A stretch of 64,000 bases of DNA from Lujinxingia vulgaris (lineage in GTDB: Bacteria > Myxococcota_A > Bradymonadia > Bradymonadales > Bradymonadaceae). Of this stretch, positions 25,378-34,851 are shown one piece after another. The stretch's first letter is position 1. Each line of letters begins with the position of its first letter. The stretch lies in assembly GCF_007997005.1 (NCBI RefSeq), contig NZ_VOSL01000011.1, positions 22,676 through 86,675 of the forward strand. Direction: 5' to 3'. Below the pieces are notes generated by a model. The model was given only the letters and a program-made list of their open reading frames with translations. It searched no databases and was not told where the DNA came from. The position numbers and the translations under genes were made by a program.

Positions 25378-28109
25378 ATGGTCGGCGTCGCCCTGCCCTG
25401 CCGGGCGTCCCAGCTCAGCGTGACGTCGCTCTGCGTATGGCCGCCCAGCAAGAGCTCGGTCAGCGGTCGGTAAACCACCTCATCGACCAGCGCTTCAATC
25501 GCGCGGGCGTTTCCAATCGCGCTGACCCGCCGCTCCAGCACTTCATGCAGCGACGCGTCGAGGTCCACGCGAAGTCCATACTCGCGCTCCGCGTGGGCGC
25601 AGAGCTGGTCGAGCAGGCGCTTGAGCAGCTGGCGAGCGCCGGCGGCCCCATCGCCTGAAAGCTCTCGGAAGGGTACCAGCGCGTCCACGCGCGCCTCAAC
25701 GCGCGCGGCAAGCTCCGCATCCACACCGTCGAGCTGGCCGGCCTGACGCGCGCCAAACCCGATCGGCTGCGAGGCCACGGGCTGCGCGCAGAAGCTGAGC
25801 ACAAAGATGGCGTTCGTCGCGTCGGCGCTGTGGCCACGGGTGTCGACGAGCTCACCCTCTTCCATCATGCGCAGGAGGCGGTCCTGGATGCGGGGGTGCG
25901 CCTTGTCGAAGTCATCGAGGAGCACCACGCTACTGGGCCTGCGGCGAAGCGGTGTCACCAGCATATCGGCGTCTTCGTAGCCGACGTAGCCCGGCGGCGA
26001 GCCAATAAGACGGCTCAGGGCGTGGGCTTCCTGGAAGTCGCTGAGATCGACGCGCAGGAAGGCGCGTTCGTCGCCGAAGATCTCGCGGGCCATCGCGCGG
26101 GCCGCGGTCGCTTTGCCAACCCCCGACGGTCCGACAAAAGCCAGCGTCGCCAGGGGCCGGCGCCGGTCTCCGTGTTTGAGGCGGCTGACCACGAGCGCGC
26201 GCGCGATCATCGAAACAGCGCCCTCCTGGCCCACAATGGCCTCGGCGAGACGCTCTTCCAGACCGACCCACCAGGAGACTTCCCCGCGCAAAAGCCGCTC
26301 GGTGGGCACGCCGGTCTTCACGTGGATCTGTTCGGCGACCGCGCGTCGATCCACCACGGCGGCACCCTCATCGACCTTCTCGCCATGGCGAGCGCCGGCG
26401 ATGGCGGCGTCCATCAACACCTTCTTGGCTTTGTCCGGCAGCCGCTGCTCCGGGATGTAGCGGGTCGAGAGCTCGATGGCGGCGTCCACCGCCTCCTCGG
26501 CGATGGTGACCTGGTAGTCTTCCTGAAGGTGGGGGACCAGCGCGTTGAGGATATGGCGCACCATCGGGGCATCCGGCTCGGCGACCTCCACCCTCTCAAA
26601 GCGGCGCTTGAGCGCGGGGTCTTGCTCAAACCAGCGGCGGTACTCCTCTTCGGTGGTCGCCCCGACTACCGCGATGGTGCCGCTGGCCAGCGCGCTCTTA
26701 AAGTGATTGGGCACCTCCGCCGGAGTGTTGCTGCCGGAGCGCGGCGCAAAGACGGCGTGCGCCTCATCGATGAAGAGGATCACGTCTCGGCTGGCTTCTT
26801 CGAGCAGCGTGGTAATTCGCGCTTCGAGATCACCGCGGTAGCTCGTACCGCTCATCAGACTCGCGCCGTTGAGCTCAATGACCCGGTGGCCGGCAAGACG
26901 ATTCGGCGCCTGGCCGCTTGCGATCGCCTGAGCGAGCGCTGTGGCCAGGGCGGTCTTACCGACACCGGCCTCCCCGGTGAGCAAGGGGTTTCGCTGTTCG
27001 AGGCGCATCAAGACGTTGAAGACGCGCTCAAGCTCCACCTCTCGACCCACGATCTCGGGAAGCCGGCCTTCGACGGCCTCGCGGGTGAGATCGCGACCGA
27101 GCATATCGAGGGTGGGTGACGAGGGGCGTCGCGCCGCAAAGCGCACCGCCGCCTCAACCGGCTCGGCCCCGGCCAGCACCCGGGGCTCGCCAAGCGCCTG
27201 ACGGATATCGTGCTCCAGCCCCAGCGCCTGGACCAGCTCGAGCGAGGAGCCTCCGTCGGCCAGAAACGCCACCACGAGGTCGTGTTCACTCACGCTTCCG
27301 CCAGCCTCACTGCGCGCGATCTGCAACATGCGGATCATGCGTGGCGTCAGGGTTTTGCGGCCGATTAAGAAGTCGGGCAACGCATCGGGCTTGGTGCCGA
27401 TCAGGCGCAACAGCTCGTCGCGCAGGCGCGAAGGCTCGAGCCCTCTGGCCATCGCCGAGCGCCAGAGCACCGAATCTCGTACCGACGCCAGCATGGCGAT
27501 GAGGTGGGGCGTGCCCAGGAAGGAGCTTCCGTGGGAGGCGGCGATCTTCATCGCGCCCTCCAGCATGCCTCGGGACGCCCCGTCGAAGAGGTTTAAACGC
27601 AGCATGCCGCGATCGTCGAAGAGCTCATCGCCCTTGCCCTCGCCAAGGCGTCGGATGGCCCAGCGGATGGAGGCGGACTCCACCGCCTCGGCGCGCCAGG
27701 TGACCGCGCGCGAGAGGTCAGCCACCGCGATGGCGGCACCGCCACGCCCCAGCGCAAGCTCCCAGGCTTCTTCGAGGATGCGGGTGAAGCCGCGCGAGAA
27801 ACACGAGCGCTCCATACGCGCCTGACCGGCGGCGTCTTCGTCGAGCTCTCGCGCCAGGACGTGGAGACGCGGGAGCACGTCGGCATAACTCAACGCGGCA
27901 TCGGCGCCGGAAGCCACCGCCCGGGCCAGATCCATGTCTCCAGCTTCGATCAGCACAAGGAGCAGATCGATCGGAAGAAACATCCGCCGGCCGATCGCCT
28001 CGAGGTGGGCGAGCAGCGCGGCAAAGATCTCGGTGGCCTCGGGCGTGAAGCGCTCCATGCGGAGCTGACCGTCAGCGCTAAAGAGCGGCTCTTTGTAGAG
28101 GGTCTTCAT
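25365..28109 (-). CDS. Divergent ClpA-like double AAA+ ATPase
   Basis: The 914-residue protein has a long N-terminal region, partly Clp-N-like (EAGDMDLARAVASGADAA; HLIAMLASVRDSV), then D1 with Walker A GEAGVGKTAL and Walker B VILFIDEAHAVF, no ClpB middle coiled coil, and D2 with GPSGVGKAT and VVLLDDFDKAHP. D2 differs from canonical Clp: Ala follows the Walker A Lys and the Walker B Glu is Asp. After D2 the tripeptide IGF (residues 783-785, in QPIGFGARQ) sits where ClpA has its ClpP-docking IGL loop. It may therefore be an unfoldase that feeds ClpP, with an altered D2 motor. It is not linked to clpP or clpS here. Confidence 0.85.
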   Translation of the reverse strand: MKTLYKEPLFSADGQLRMERFTPEATEIFAALLAHLEAIGRRMFLPIDLLLVLIEAGDMDLARAVASGADAALSYADVLPRLHVLARELDEDAAGQARMERSCFSRGFTRILEEAWELALGRGGAAIAVADLSRAVTWRAEAVESASIRWAIRRLGEGKGDELFDDRGMLRLNLFDGASRGMLEGAMKIAASHGSSFLGTPHLIAMLASVRDSVLWRSAMARGLEPSRLRDELLRLIGTKPDALPDFLIGRKTLTPRMIRMLQIARSEAGGSVSEHDLVVAFLADGGSSLELVQALGLEHDIRQALGEPRVLAGAEPVEAAVRFAARRPSSPTLDMLGRDLTREAVEGRLPEIVGREVELERVFNVLMRLEQRNPLLTGEAGVGKTALATALAQAIASGQAPNRLAGHRVIELNGASLMSGTSYRGDLEARITTLLEEASRDVILFIDEAHAVFAPRSGSNTPAEVPNHFKSALASGTIAVVGATTEEEYRRWFEQDPALKRRFERVEVAEPDAPMVRHILNALVPHLQEDYQVTIAEEAVDAAIELSTRYIPEQRLPDKAKKVLMDAAIAGARHGEKVDEGAAVVDRRAVAEQIHVKTGVPTERLLRGEVSWWVGLEERLAEAIVGQEGAVSMIARALVVSRLKHGDRRRPLATLAFVGPSGVGKATAARAMAREIFGDERAFLRVDLSDFQEAHALSRLIGSPPGYVGYEDADMLVTPLRRRPSSVVLLDDFDKAHPRIQDRLLRMMEEGELVDTRGHSADATNAIFVLSFCAQPVASQPIGFGARQAGQLDGVDAELAARVEARVDALVPFRELSGDGAAGARQLLKRLLDQLCAHAEREYGLRVDLDASLHEVLERRVSAIGNARAIEALVDEVVYRPLTELLLGGHTQSDVTLSWDARQGRATPTIKNA

Positions 28110-28162
28110 CGGGCGGGGATCCTGGCCGGTTGTCGCCAGCGTCGAAGTCTTCCGCCCTGAGC

Positions 28163-28924
28163 TTAGCCGATCGCCTCGGCGTTGCGAAAGGAAATGTCGT
28201 CGGCGCTCTGCTCCTGGCGTCGGGCCACGGCCACCAGGAAGCCGCCATAGCGGCTCAGGGGGCTGTCGCGCGCCACAAACTCAAGTTTGCGTAGCGCCGA
28301 GCCGAGCACGGGAAGTTTGTGCACAAACGCCGCCGGGGTGAACACGCGCACCCCGGCCCATTCCATCAAATCGACGCCTTCGGGCAGGTAGGAGGTCACC
28401 GTCTCGGGGTCGTCCCAGCGTGTGTACACAGCCGACTCGCGGGTGGCCTCCGAGATCTTCTGCGGCCCGCCCAGGGTCTTCGCCAGGTAGCGGATGCTGC
28501 GTGGGTTGTAGAACTCCAGCAGCATGACGCCGCCGGGGCGCACCACGCGGGCGGCCTCGGCGACGGCCTTGCGGATGTCCTGGACGTGCGCGAGCACCTT
28601 GAAGCTGTAGACGACATCGAAGGAGGCGTCTTCGAAGGGGAGCTCGGTGGCGCAGCCCTCGCTGACTTCCAGGCCACGCGCGCGGGCCTGCTCGAGCATC
28701 CCGGGGCTTAAGTCGATGCCGACGGCCTTGCGCGCGACCTTCGCCACGCGCTCCAGAATCAGCCCGGTGCCGCACCCGACTTCGAGCACGTCTTTGCCGC
28801 GTCCGTAACGGCTGACGAGGTCAACTTCCAGATCGTCAATGAGGCGGTGATAACCGTCGTGGCGCTCACGCTCATACCAGGCGGCGAATTCGTCGTAGTA
28901 GCTCTGGTTGTCTTTGCGGCCCAT
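28163..28924 (-). CDS. Class I SAM-dependent methyltransferase
   Basis: The 253-residue protein has the Rossmann motif I VLEVGCGTGLILERV, motif II GIDLSPGMLEQAR and post-motif segment FDVVYSFKVLAHVQDIRKAV, the pattern of Ubie/Methyltransf_11 enzymes. The start MGRKDNQSYYDEFAAWYERERH is a common lead-in for this group, in which substrates range from quinone rings to small metabolites. The gene is single, between the ClpA-like gene and a lipoprotein gene on the same strand, and context does not identify a substrate. Confidence 0.88.
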   Translation of the reverse strand: MGRKDNQSYYDEFAAWYERERHDGYHRLIDDLEVDLVSRYGRGKDVLEVGCGTGLILERVAKVARKAVGIDLSPGMLEQARARGLEVSEGCATELPFEDASFDVVYSFKVLAHVQDIRKAVAEAARVVRPGGVMLLEFYNPRSIRYLAKTLGGPQKISEATRESAVYTRWDDPETVTSYLPEGVDLMEWAGVRVFTPAAFVHKLPVLGSALRKLEFVARDSPLSRYGGFLVAVARRQEQSADDISFRNAEAIG

Positions 28925-29012
28925 GGCGTCTCCTGCGCAGCGAGGCGTTAAAAAGTGGCCCTCTTCTTAGTCGCCCACGCCTCGCAACGCAACGTTCAGC
29001 GGCACGACCGTC

Positions 29013-29663
29013 TCAGAACTGGTCCGGCGGCGCCGGCTCCCCGCGCCAGGGGTCATCCTCCGGCTCACCGGGGGCCTGGGGAGGCACATCGTCGAGGGTA
29101 TCATCAAGGCTCTCATCGGGCAGGTGAATCTCGAGCATCTGCTCGCGTGCGCTCGAGAGCTCCTCGCGCAGGAGCCACATCTGGTCGAGCTCCCCCTCGG
29201 TGGGCAGTTGGGCGGCGGTGCTTCGGTTTTGATGCCAGCTGCCCAACGCCCGGTTGATCTCGGCGAGCTCGCGATCGTTGATGCGAGCCTGCTCATCACC
29301 CAGGTCGAGGAGCAGACGGTCTTCGTGATGGCGCGCGATGCCCAGATGTCGCCGGGCGATTCGCTCGTGTTCCTCGGCCAACTCCGCGGGCATGGCCACC
29401 AGGGCGTCTTGTTGCGCCTGAATCAGCGCCTCATCGTAGCGTTCGTACTGGAGGTCGAGCTGGGAGTACTGGCTGAGCATCTCGCGATGAAACCCCTCGA
29501 TTTGCTCCTGACTCAGCGGGCCGAACTCCTCATCGATCATCCGGGAGGAGCTGCCCTCTGTGGGCCCGCCACCGGTACCGCCCATCGCGGGCGGGTTGCT
29601 CTGACACGCCGCGACAAGAAGCAGCGCGATCAGCGCAATGCCCCACCTGTATGCCCTCACCAT
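29013..29663 (-). CDS. Lipoprotein with a long helical domain, unknown function
   Basis: The 216-residue precursor has signal ALIALLLVAACQS with lipobox VAAC (Cys20), a Gly-rich linker, then a helical body of about 140 residues rich in Glu, Gln and Leu (LSQEQIEGFHREMLSQYSQL; LAEEHERIARRHLGIARHHE) likely to form a coiled coil, and a Pro/Asp-rich tail. Nothing links it to a known family. Helical periplasmic lipoproteins of this kind often act as spacers or assembly partners, but that is inference. Confidence 0.75.
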   Translation of the reverse strand: MVRAYRWGIALIALLLVAACQSNPPAMGGTGGGPTEGSSSRMIDEEFGPLSQEQIEGFHREMLSQYSQLDLQYERYDEALIQAQQDALVAMPAELAEEHERIARRHLGIARHHEDRLLLDLGDEQARINDRELAEINRALGSWHQNRSTAAQLPTEGELDQMWLLREELSSAREQMLEIHLPDESLDDTLDDVPPQAPGEPEDDPWRGEPAPPDQF

Positions 29664-29907
29664 AGGTCCCCCTTCTCTGTCGTTATCACGTCGTGAGCTG
29701 GCGGCGCGTCCTCAACGCCTTCGCGCGGCATCCTCCCAAAGGTACGCACCATCTTCTCGCAGTCTCGCGCCCCCGCGGCCGGCCGCCCTGCCCCCTCGCC
29801 TCCCGCCCTTCGTCGGGCCCCGCTTGATCATGACAACCCGGCCGGGGTGCGCTATCGTCGCCGCCGTCTGATGCCGTCTGGTCACATCCTCTTTTCTCGA
29901 GGTCCTC

Positions 29908-32900
29908 ATGGGACGCACCCAGCGCCTGGCTCAACCCGAGTCGTTTGCCAAATATCAGCTCGTCGCTCGCCTCGCTCACGGGCGCATGGGCGACGTCTAC
30001 AAGGCCAAAAGTCACGGCGTCGAAGGCTTTGAGAAGATCCTCTGCGTCAAGGTGATTCACCCGGGGCTGGCCGCGGTGCCCAACTTCGTCGACGTGATCA
30101 TCGACGAGGCCAAGCGCGCTGTGGCGTTGAGTCACGCCAACATCGCTCAGGTCCTGGACCTGGGTCACGAGGAGGGCCGCCAGCAGTTCTATGTCGCCAT
30201 GGAGTACATCAACGGCATGGACCTGGCCCGCGCGCTTAACCTGGCGCGGACCACCGGGCAGCGCTGGAGCCAGGAGATGTCCGTCTTCATCGCCAGCGAG
30301 GTGGCCAAGGGCCTCGACTACGCCCACCGCCGCAAAGACTTCAACTTCAACAACCTCAACATCCTGCATCGCTCAATGCGCCCCGAGAACGTGATGCTCT
30401 CCTACGACGGGGAGGTTAAAATCACCGACTTCGGCCTCTCCCGCGCCCTCGACCTGGTGGAGGCGCTCGACGACAACGACGTGCGCCAGCGCGTGCTCTA
30501 CGCCGCGCCCGAGGCGGTGCGCAAAGAGGCCTACACCCGCCAGAGCGACATCTTCAGCCTGGGGCTCATCCTCTACGAGATGCTCACCGGCGCCCACCCC
30601 TACGGGCACCCCGACATCGCCGAAGTTCAGCGCCGAGCGGCCCTCGGCGAGGTCGCCCCGATCGCGGAGCGGGTGGAGATCCCCCGTCAGCTTCAGCAGC
30701 TCATCGAGTCGATGCTCGTGCCCGACCCGGCCGGTCGCGCGGCCAGCGCCGGGCAGCTCTACGAGGAGCTCATCGGCTACCTCTTTGGCAACAACCTTCA
30801 GGCCGACAACCGTCTCCTCTCTCTGACCATGCAGGAACTTCGCCGCAGGGAGCCGCAGAGCGAGCAGGCCGAGGTCATCGAAGAAGTGGGGCTTGAAGAG
30901 ATCAGCGTGCACGAGCTGGAGTCGGCCTTCGCGCGCGGGGGGGCCTTTCACGACGAGAGCACCGCCGATCCGCGTCAGGGCGGCGCCCTCCCCTCCAGCC
31001 GGCTCGGCGCGCGCGAGGAGCCCGCCGGCGCGCGACTTCCCGGCGCGCTGGAGACGCTCTTCCGCTCGGCGCAGGGCGGTCGCGGCAAAGCCGCGTTGCT
31101 CTCGGGCGGTCTGGGCCGCGGCGCCCAGCACCTCCTGGATCGTCTGCGCGTGGCCACCTCCAGGCGCGACACCAGCCGCGCAGCGCTGATGCTGGTGGGC
31201 GCCGACGATCGCCTTCGCCCCTTCGGCGCGATCAGCGAGATGATGCTCGACGCGCTCGTCGGAGCCCCATCCCCTCACGGCGTCGACCGTCGCCGCCAGG
31301 CGCTCAAGCTGCTGGCCAACGCCGGCGTCTCTTCTCCGGCCCTGGCCACCCTCAAGCGCCTCTGGCAGCTCAGCGAGGGGCTCGACTTCGGCTGGGAGAC
31401 GCGCCGCGGCCATCTGGTGGAGGTGCTTCGCGCATTCGTCAACCTGCAGGCCGGCGAAGGCATACTGGTCTGGCTCATCGATCAGGTCGAAGATCTGGAC
31501 CACGCCTCACTCGACGTGTTGCGCGACGCGGTGGCCTCGATCGGTAAGTGGCCCTTGCTGCTGATTATGGGCACAGGAGCGGACGACGCGATGCGAAGTC
31601 ATTTTGACGCGGGCCACCCCGAAGATCTGGAAGCGGTGCGCGTGCGTGGTATCGGACCGCTCTCGCCGGAGGAGGTCAGCCAGGCAAACCAGCAGGCCGA
31701 TGCGGTGATGACCGTGCTGGCGTTGGCCGAGCGGCCGCTGCCCACCGAAGATCTCGGCGCGCTCACCGGCCTCTCTGGCGAGGCGGTGGCGCAGGCCGCG
31801 GCGTCGCTCTCGGAGCTGGGGGCGCTTCGTCAGCCGCAGTCAGGCGTCGTGCATCTGGCCGTGCCCAACTGGCTGACGTGGCGGCTGGCCGAGCGCGGCG
31901 ACAGCGGCGTCAACCGCTACGCCGCGACCCTGGCGCGCTACCTCTCCCTGCGCAGCGCCCCTGGCGAGCGCGGGGGGCTGACGCCTACGCTGATTCGCCT
32001 CTATGCGTACGCTCATGACCGCCGCGCCCTCCTGGACCTGGCCACGCGCTTTGGTGACTGGCTGCAGGCCCACGCCTGGCAGCGCACCGCCCTGGAGTAT
32101 TACCGGCACCTGGCGAGCCTGCTCGGCGCCCACGCCCTGGGCGTGCCTCAGCGACGTGTCGACCTTCTCTTGCAGGCCGCCGAGATCGCGCTGGAGATGG
32201 CACTGATCGAAGAGTGCCGCGAGGTGCTCGATCCCCTCAGCGCGCTGACCGAAGCCACACGCTACGAGAGCGGCTTTGTCCGCAGCCAGCTTCTTCTGGG
32301 CCAGCTTGCCATGCAGCAGGACGACCTCGACGAGGCCCGCGCCCACTTCAACCGCGCATGGCGAAGCGCCACCGCCATGGAGCACCCCGAGCTTCTGGCG
32401 CGCGCCTCCCTGGCGCTGGCCGGCTGGTACGAGCGCTTCGGCGACCCGAGCGCGGCGCTCAACCACATCGACAGCGCCGTCAACCTCACCGGCCGATGGG
32501 GCGCAAAGCGTATGCAACCTCGGCCCCGCGCCGCCCTGCTTCAACGCAGCGCCCAGATGTGGGGTGAGCGCGGCATGGGCCGGCGCGCGCTGCGCCCCCT
32601 CAACGCGCTCGATGAGCTGGCGCGGGCGCACACCCTGCCCTCCATCCAGTGCCGCGCGCTGATCGCCCGCGGACGTCTGGCCGGCTTCCAGGGTCAGGTC
32701 GAGCGCGCCCGTCAGGGGCTTGATGAAGCGCTGGCGCTGGCGACCTCCCACGGCCTCAACGCTCTGGCCATCGAGGTGCGGCGCATGCGCACCTCGGTGG
32801 AGCTTCATACCGGCGACTTCGCCGCCGCTATCCACTGGGCGGACGACGCGGCTGCCCAGGCCGCTCGCCACGACGATCGCTACAGCGAACAGCGCGCCCG

Positions 32901-33135
32901 CGATCTTCGCGCGCTGGCCGCCTGCCACCTCAACGAGGGGGCCGACTCGGCGCTGGAGCATCTTCGCCAGAGCCTGCGGCGCGCCACCGAGCGTGGTGTT
33001 CCCAAAGATGTCTACCGCGGCCACGACTTCCTGGCGCGCGCCCTGCGCGCGCTCGGTCGCACCGACGAGGCCAGCCACCATCAGGAACACGCCCGACAGC
33101 TCTCCCGGGCCATGCGTGTGGGTCGCGCCGCCTGA
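29908..33135 (+). CDS. PknK-like multidomain protein with degenerate kinase and ATPase domains
   Basis: The 1075-residue protein has the order kinase domain (about 15-290), degenerate AAA/STAND-like region (about 370-620), TPR-rich C-terminus (about 640-1070). The kinase part keeps Lys48 (CVKVI) and Asp174-Phe-Gly but has HRS at 154-156 where active kinases have HRD, so the catalytic Asp is Ser; the glycine loop is AHGRMGDV, lacking the first Gly. In the second region the expected Walker A reads SGGLGRGAQ without GK(S/T). It is probably a pseudokinase scaffold that binds rather than phosphorylates. TPR helices such as LLGQLAMQQDDLDEARAHF suggest protein partners. A terminator follows. Confidence 0.85.
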   Translation: MGRTQRLAQPESFAKYQLVARLAHGRMGDVYKAKSHGVEGFEKILCVKVIHPGLAAVPNFVDVIIDEAKRAVALSHANIAQVLDLGHEEGRQQFYVAMEYINGMDLARALNLARTTGQRWSQEMSVFIASEVAKGLDYAHRRKDFNFNNLNILHRSMRPENVMLSYDGEVKITDFGLSRALDLVEALDDNDVRQRVLYAAPEAVRKEAYTRQSDIFSLGLILYEMLTGAHPYGHPDIAEVQRRAALGEVAPIAERVEIPRQLQQLIESMLVPDPAGRAASAGQLYEELIGYLFGNNLQADNRLLSLTMQELRRREPQSEQAEVIEEVGLEEISVHELESAFARGGAFHDESTADPRQGGALPSSRLGAREEPAGARLPGALETLFRSAQGGRGKAALLSGGLGRGAQHLLDRLRVATSRRDTSRAALMLVGADDRLRPFGAISEMMLDALVGAPSPHGVDRRRQALKLLANAGVSSPALATLKRLWQLSEGLDFGWETRRGHLVEVLRAFVNLQAGEGILVWLIDQVEDLDHASLDVLRDAVASIGKWPLLLIMGTGADDAMRSHFDAGHPEDLEAVRVRGIGPLSPEEVSQANQQADAVMTVLALAERPLPTEDLGALTGLSGEAVAQAAASLSELGALRQPQSGVVHLAVPNWLTWRLAERGDSGVNRYAATLARYLSLRSAPGERGGLTPTLIRLYAYAHDRRALLDLATRFGDWLQAHAWQRTALEYYRHLASLLGAHALGVPQRRVDLLLQAAEIALEMALIEECREVLDPLSALTEATRYESGFVRSQLLLGQLAMQQDDLDEARAHFNRAWRSATAMEHPELLARASLALAGWYERFGDPSAALNHIDSAVNLTGRWGAKRMQPRPRAALLQRSAQMWGERGMGRRALRPLNALDELARAHTLPSIQCRALIARGRLAGFQGQVERARQGLDEALALATSHGLNALAIEVRRMRTSVELHTGDFAAAIHWADDAAAQAARHDDRYSEQRARDLRALAACHLNEGADSALEHLRQSLRRATERGVPKDVYRGHDFLARALRALGRTDEASHHQEHARQLSRAMRVGRAA

Positions 33136-33172
33136 GCGCACCTCCACACGCGTCCATCCTCTCTTCAAACAT

Positions 33173-33207
33173 AAAAGGCCGACGCCCTGCCCGGACGTCG
33201 GCCTTTT
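33173..33207. terminator. Bidirectional terminator between the PknK-like and LolC/E-like genes
   Basis: Twelve-base stem AAAAGGCCGACG / CGTCGGCCTTTT with an 11-base loop; A and T runs serve both convergent transcripts. Confidence 0.83.
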
Positions 33208-33247
33208 GCGTGTGCGCGACGAAGCGCCGCGCGCTGCGCCCTTTCGT

Positions 33248-34507
33248 TTAGTCGTAACGTAACCCATCGACCGGGTTCAGCCGCGAGGCCCACCACGACG
33301 GCCCGATGGTCGCCACCAGGCTGATGATCATCGCCACCAGCCCGACGGCCAGAAACTCCCAGGCCACAATACGCACCGGCAAATGATCGATCATATAGAT
33401 CGACGGATCCAGCCCGAAGCTGGTGTGTTTAATGCCCAGGCACACCGCCAGCCCGCCCACAAGACCGCTGACCGTGCCCACAAAACCGACCACCGCGCCC
33501 TGAAAGATAAAGGTCTTCATCACCCCCCAGTTCGTCGCCCCCATCGACTTGAGGATCGCGATGTCTTTGTTCTTCTCGAGCACGATCATAATGAGGATGC
33601 AGACGATGTTAAAACTGGCCACCAGCACGATGAAGCAGAAGAGCACCGCCAGCACCAGACGCTGCAGCCCCAGGCTTGTAAAGAGGTTATGGTTGAGCTG
33701 ACGCCAGTCCATCACCCGAAAACGCCCCTCCGGCAGGTCGCGTCGCAGCTGATCAGCGAGCGCCCCCACCGCAAAAACATCCTCCACCCGCACGTCCACC
33801 CCGGTGACCGTGTCGCCCTGATTAAAGAAGTCCTGAAGCGCCTGATAATCGACCATCACCATGCGGTCGTCGTACTGATGAAACCCGCTGCGGTAGATCC
33901 CGGCGACCTCGAACTGCCGGCTCGATGGCGAGCTTCCTTTGGAGCTCCAGCGTCCCGGGTCCAGGCTCTCCAGCGGGCTGGTCACCTGCACCAGATCACC
34001 CTTCCCCGCGCCGAGGCGCTCCGCGAGCGATTGCCCCAGCAAGATCTTCGGCTGCGCGACCTGCCCGTCGGGCGGAAAACGCTCAAACTCAAGCTCGGCC
34101 ACCGCCCCCTCATCCAGGGTGTATTTGGGAATGTCGCTGACCGACTCGGCCGTCTCCGGCTCAATGCCCTTGATCAGGATGCCCGCGCTGACGTTTCCGT
34201 GGGTGGCGATCATCTCGTGCAGCACAAAGGGGCTTGTCGCGGTGACGCCCTCCATCTGCTCGATATCGTCCTGGATCTCGCGGTAGTCGCGAAAATCCAC
34301 GCCATACTTAATCACCAGCAGGTGACTGTTGACACCAAGCACCCGCTCGCGAAACGCCTCCTCAAACCCACCGGTGACGGCCACCACGCTGGTCAGCGCG
34401 GTGACGCCCAGAAAGACGCCCAGGATCGCGATGATCGTGATCGTCGACAGAAAAGAGGTTCGCTTTGAGCGCAGGTGGCGCCAGGCGATAAAACGTTCGT
34501 AAGACAT
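33248..34507 (-). CDS. LolC/LolE-family ABC transporter permease
   Basis: The 419-residue protein has the family layout: N-terminal membrane helix (STITIIAILGVFLGVTALTS), a large periplasmic domain of about 220 residues, and three C-terminal membrane helices (LVLAVLFCFIVLVASFNIVC; then two more) with the FtsX/MacB fold. The N-terminal YERFIAWRHLRSKR is typical of LolC/E. These proteins release lipoproteins from the inner membrane to LolA together with the LolD ATPase. No lolD is adjacent, so the ATPase must come from elsewhere. The many lipoproteins encoded nearby make the role plausible. Confidence 0.87.
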   Translation of the reverse strand: MSYERFIAWRHLRSKRTSFLSTITIIAILGVFLGVTALTSVVAVTGGFEEAFRERVLGVNSHLLVIKYGVDFRDYREIQDDIEQMEGVTATSPFVLHEMIATHGNVSAGILIKGIEPETAESVSDIPKYTLDEGAVAELEFERFPPDGQVAQPKILLGQSLAERLGAGKGDLVQVTSPLESLDPGRWSSKGSSPSSRQFEVAGIYRSGFHQYDDRMVMVDYQALQDFFNQGDTVTGVDVRVEDVFAVGALADQLRRDLPEGRFRVMDWRQLNHNLFTSLGLQRLVLAVLFCFIVLVASFNIVCILIMIVLEKNKDIAILKSMGATNWGVMKTFIFQGAVVGFVGTVSGLVGGLAVCLGIKHTSFGLDPSIYMIDHLPVRIVAWEFLAVGLVAMIISLVATIGPSWWASRLNPVDGLRYD

Positions 34508-34851
34508 GGGGGCCCATCAAAAGACGTTGGTCCATCATGGCGAGCAGCACGTCGCGATGGAGCATGCTCGCTCGCGCCTTCGCACCGTCGACGCTTGTGC
34601 CGCGCTGCACGCGGCGCTCTCGATGCCGCAGATGAGCGCAGCGTTCAGGGTAGCTCAAGGCGGCATAAAGCGCGCGTACGATACCCGGCCACCACTACCC
34701 CGACCCGGCAGCGCTGACAACCGGCCCGGCGCGACGCCTCATTCCCACACGACGCTTGCGCGCCGGGGTGCGCGTTATGATAGAAACCCGCTAAACTTTT
34801 TGTTAACTTCGCGCCGCACTTGCGCAAACAACGATCTTTATGGAGTTCCCC
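34508..34851. other. Divergent intergenic region, 344 bases
   Basis: Separates the LolC/E-like gene from the Big_5 lipoprotein gene. TATGAT at 34776-34781 could be a -10 for the latter, but the only TTG-type hexamer in front is 14 bases away, which is too close, so no promoter is claimed. No RNA gene or convincing small ORF is seen. Confidence 0.45.

Noticed and set aside
34756..34781. Promoter TTGCGC ... TATGAT before the Big_5 lipoprotein gene
   Set aside because: The spacer is only 14 bases, too short for sigma-70.
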